A stretch of 64,000 nt of DNA from Winogradskyella psychrotolerans (GTDB lineage: Bacteria; Bacteroidota; Bacteroidia; Flavobacteriales; Flavobacteriaceae), in the NCBI RefSeq assembly GCF_018860565.1, contig NZ_JAHKPS010000012.1, positions 23,787-87,786 of the forward strand, given 5' to 3'. This document shows positions 61,995-64,000 of the stretch, one piece after another (positions within the stretch are counted from its first letter, which is position 1; each line of letters begins with the position of its first letter). The notes below the pieces were generated by a model that searched no databases, was not told the origin of the DNA, and saw only the letters and a list, made by a program, of their open reading frames with translations. The position numbers and the translations under genes are program-made.

Positions 61995-62510
61995 ATGAAG
62001 AAAGTATTTTTAATTATCGGAATTACATTAGGATTAAGTCCATTATTTGCTCAAGAAGAAGACATCGATTTAAATGCAGACAATTCTTGGCTTAAAGCAG
62101 GTTTAACAGCAGGCATACCAGTAGGTGATGCAGATGAAGCGTCATCGTTTGCTTTAGGTGTAGATTTGAGAGGACAATACTTATTTAATCCTAATTTAGG
62201 AATTGGATTGGCTTCTGGTTACACTAATTATTTTGGAGAAGATGAGAATGATGATTTCGGAATCGTTCCACTTGCAGGATTTATTCGTTATTATTTTACG
62301 CCTGATGGCTTGTTTTTTGGCACCGATTTAGGTTATGGGTTTTTAACCGGAGTAGATGATAACGAAGGTGGACTTTATGTAAATCCACAAATAGGTTACC
62401 ATAATCGCGATTGGAATTTTTACGCTTATTATCAAAATACATTTGCAGAAAATGATATAGATATCCAAGCTGTAGGAATTGGAGCAACTTATAATATTAG
62501 GTTTAAATAA
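61995..62510 (+). CDS. Small outer-membrane beta-barrel protein
   Basis: A 171-aa exported protein (signal peptide 1-19, ending PLFAQ) with an acidic stretch and then alternating hydrophobic beta-strands with aromatic ends. The pattern and the final IGATYNIRFK suggest an eight-stranded OmpW/OmpA-like barrel. The function is unknown. A possible promoter is at 61962, and a terminator directly follows, so it is monocistronic. Confidence 0.82.
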   Translation: MKKVFLIIGITLGLSPLFAQEEDIDLNADNSWLKAGLTAGIPVGDADEASSFALGVDLRGQYLFNPNLGIGLASGYTNYFGEDENDDFGIVPLAGFIRYYFTPDGLFFGTDLGYGFLTGVDDNEGGLYVNPQIGYHNRDWNFYAYYQNTFAENDIDIQAVGIGATYNIRFK

Positions 62511-62535
62511 GATAAACCACATAAAAGTTAAATTA

Positions 62536-62566
62536 AAGAGGAGAAAGTTTATTTCTCCTTTTTTTA
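62536..62566 (+). terminator. Intrinsic terminator
   Basis: AGGAGAAA/TTTCTCCT stem (62539-62546 with 62552-62559), 5-nt loop and a run of T. Confidence 0.88.
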
Positions 62567-62575
62567 TGGAGTTTA

Positions 62576-62606
62576 TTGTTTGACCCAAGTAAAGAAATTA
62601 CATTTG
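62576..62606 (+). promoter_or_regulatory. Bacteroidota promoter before purC
   Basis: TTG (62576-62578), 20 bp of spacer and TACATTTG (62599-62606) fit the TTG-N20-TAnnTTTG pattern, 25 bp before the purC start codon. Confidence 0.6.
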
Positions 62607-62631
62607 TAGTTCACAACTAAATGATGATTAA

Positions 62632-63576
62632 ATGAACACCATAGTAGATACCAATTTCAACTTTCCGAATCAGAAAAGTGTTTATAAAGGAAAAGTAAGA
62701 GAAGTCTATAATATTAATGATGAGCAATTGGTTATGGTTGCCACAGATCGTCTTAGTGCTTTTGATGTGGTGATGCCTAAAGGGATTCCTTACAAAGGCC
62801 AAATCTTAAATCAGATTGCGACTAAAATGATGAAGGAGACTGAAGATTTAGTCCCTAATTGGTTGGTGGCTACACCAGATCCTAATGTGGCTGTTGGTCA
62901 TTTATGTGAGCCTTTTAAGGTTGAAATGGTAATCCGTGGTTATATGTCTGGCCATGCTGCAAGAGAATATAAAGCAGGAAAGCGAATGTTATGCGGAGTT
63001 GAAATGCCAGAAGGCATGAAGGAAAATGATAAATTTCCTGAAGCGATTATTACACCTGCAACAAAAGCGGAAATGGGTGATCATGATGAGGATATCTCTA
63101 GAGAAGATATTCTGAAAAAGGGCATTGTCTCTGAAGCGGATTATATTGTTCTTGAAGATTATACCAGAAAATTATTTCAACGTGGAACAGAAATTGCTGC
63201 AAATCGAGGCTTAATTTTGGTGGATACCAAATACGAATTTGGAAAAACTAAAGACGGTAGAATTGTTTTAATTGATGAAATTCATACACCAGATTCTTCA
63301 CGTTATTTCTATGCAGAAGGTTATCAGGAGCGTCAAGATAAAGGTGAAGCACAGAAGCAATTGTCTAAAGAGTTTGTGAGACAGTGGCTTATTTCTAATG
63401 GATTTCAAGGGTTAGAAGGGCAAACACTTCCAGAAATGAGTGATGCTTATGTGCATTCTGTAAGTGAGCGTTATATTGAGTTATATGAACAGATTACAGG
63501 TGAAACTTTTGTGAAAGCAGATGTGTCAGATATACATAATAGAATTGAAACTAATGTTTTAGCCTATTTAAAATAA
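62632..63576 (+). CDS. purC: Phosphoribosylaminoimidazole-succinocarboxamide synthase
   Basis: A 314-aa SAICAR synthase, which joins CAIR and aspartate with ATP in purine synthesis. Conserved blocks include [39 protein letters not shown] (here [10 protein letters not shown]) and [14 protein letters not shown]. The length corresponds to the longer form found in yeast and many Bacteroidota. It is monocistronic with a promoter at 62576 and a terminator after the stop. Confidence 0.97.
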   Translation: MNTIVDTNFNFPNQKSVYKGKVREVYNINDEQLVMVATDRLSAFDVVMPKGIPYKGQILNQIATKMMKETEDLVPNWLVATPDPNVAVGHLCEPFKVEMVIRGYMSGHAAREYKAGKRMLCGVEMPEGMKENDKFPEAIITPATKAEMGDHDEDISREDILKKGIVSEADYIVLEDYTRKLFQRGTEIAANRGLILVDTKYEFGKTKDGRIVLIDEIHTPDSSRYFYAEGYQERQDKGEAQKQLSKEFVRQWLISNGFQGLEGQTLPEMSDAYVHSVSERYIELYEQITGETFVKADVSDIHNRIETNVLAYLK

Positions 63577-63603
63577 TCCAAAAATAGAAGCTGTTTTAGA
63601 ACA

Positions 63604-63642
63604 AAAAAGAGGTGTATAAATTATTTATACACCTCTTTTTTA
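63604..63642. terminator. Bidirectional intrinsic terminator
   Basis: A stem of about 16 bp (AAAAAGAGGTGTATAA paired with TTATACACCTCTTTTT) with a 4- to 5-nt loop lies between purC and the convergent collagen-like gene. Confidence 0.92.
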
Positions 63643-63659
63643 TTTAAAGAAGTTGTTAT

Positions 63660-63999
63660 TTATAGTGCATACCATGTACCGCTTACATAAATAAGTTGTA
63701 CTGCAGATCCACCACTTAAGACTAGAGGAGTTGAAACTAAAGAGCCACCAGCTTTTAAGTTGTTACCATTTGCATTTAAGGAAGTACCTCCTTCATGATA
63801 AATATATACAATTTGACCTTCTTGAGGAGTTGCTGGTAAAGTTAATGTCATTGTACCAGAGCTTATAACAATTTGACTTTCTGTAGTGATAGTTGTATTA
63901 GAACTTACGACAGTGACTGTGTAATTTCCTCCATCAGTGCCATCTGCTCCTGCAGGTCCAGCAGGTCCCATTGGTCCTGCTGGTCCAGTTGGTCCTTGA
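63660..63999 (-). CDS. C-terminal part of collagen-like protein, cut by window
   Basis: The minus-strand frame is open to the right edge, so only about 113 C-terminal residues are seen. The internal ATG at 63971 is not the start: GxP triplets (QGPTGPAGP) continue upstream. After the collagen-like GPAGPAGADGTDGG stretch comes a beta-rich C-terminal domain (VSSNTTITTESQIVI ... YHEGGTSLNANGNN) like those of trimeric surface proteins. It is probably a cell-surface or fibre protein. The 5' part and signal are outside the window. Confidence 0.8.
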   Translation of the reverse strand, partial: QGPTGPAGPMGPAGPAGADGTDGGNYTVTVVSSNTTITTESQIVISSGTMTLTLPATPQEGQIVYIYHEGGTSLNANGNNLKAGGSLVSTPLVLSGGSAVQLIYVSGTWYAL

Positions 64000-64000
64000 G

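Noticed and set aside
1..64000. tRNA, rRNA, integrase or transposase genes, prophage
   Set aside because: No clover-leaf-like tRNA, rRNA segment or recombinase motif was noticed by eye on either strand. A covariance-model search would be needed to exclude small RNAs.

Overview
The window is a low-GC bacterial chromosome segment from a member of the Bacteroidota, most likely a marine Flavobacteriaceae species. The evidence is gliding genes (gldF, gldG), proteins with type IX secretion (T9SS) C-terminal signals, promoter elements of the Bacteroidota form TAnnTTTG, and the family content (DUF3365 cytochrome, GxxExxY protein, flavobacterial intergenic repeats). The genus cannot be fixed from the sequence alone. 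No rRNA, tRNA, CRISPR array, prophage or transposase was seen.

Layout. 1-4114: a tight plus-strand operon with DUF427, an MsrA-like protein, an alpha/beta hydrolase fused to OsmC, and the ergothioneine-type pair EgtB and EgtD. 4337-9243: single genes (sterol-desaturase family, SLC13/TrkA-C transporter, outer-membrane phospholipase A, YdjM-like hydrolase). 9315-18494: a redox block with a diheme lipoprotein and thioredoxin, a TonB copper receptor with a cysteine-rich small protein, a peroxiredoxin, two methyltransferase-type genes and cytochrome bd oxidase (cydAB). 18560-26879: a TetR-controlled ABC-2 drug-efflux operon (TolC, HlyD, OsmC, two ATPases, two permeases), interrupted by repeats and a GxxExxY nuclease-like gene. 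26889-37638: an SQR-like flavoprotein, NAD salvage genes (pncA, pncB), two paralogous 45-aa peptides, and an RND efflux operon ending in a PII-like protein and a DUF2892 protein. 37788-45687: a T9SS-sorted protein and a 1985-aa repetitive surface protein. 46275-55156: a DUF4870 membrane protein, a LytS/LytTR two-component pair, and secreted or surface proteins. 55235-64000: dnaN, gldG-x-gldF, a small monooxygenase, a SAM hydrolase, phoH, a small beta-barrel protein, purC and the end of a collagen-like gene.

The most notable result is a shared control element. A palindrome GTAAC-N4-GTTAC lies upstream of the diheme lipoprotein, peroxiredoxin, SQR-like flavoprotein, a 45-aa peptide and the RND efflux operon. 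In all five cases the distance from the palindrome centre to the first base of a TAnnTTTG-type -7 element is exactly 29.5 bp. This places it near -41, as for a class II CRP/FNR-type activator. A sixth, weaker copy precedes cydAB (28.5 bp). The peroxiredoxin copy is also correctly placed, in reverse, for the divergent copper-receptor side. I infer a local redox or oxygen-limitation regulon; no CRP/FNR-family gene is in the window.

Other points of interest are the duplicated 45-aa peptide genes, the GxxExxY gene inside repeats in an efflux operon, a BamE-like gene between gldG and gldF, a 1,023-bp in-frame tandem duplication in the giant surface protein, and conservation of an OprC-like CxxxM/HxM copper site in the TonB receptor.
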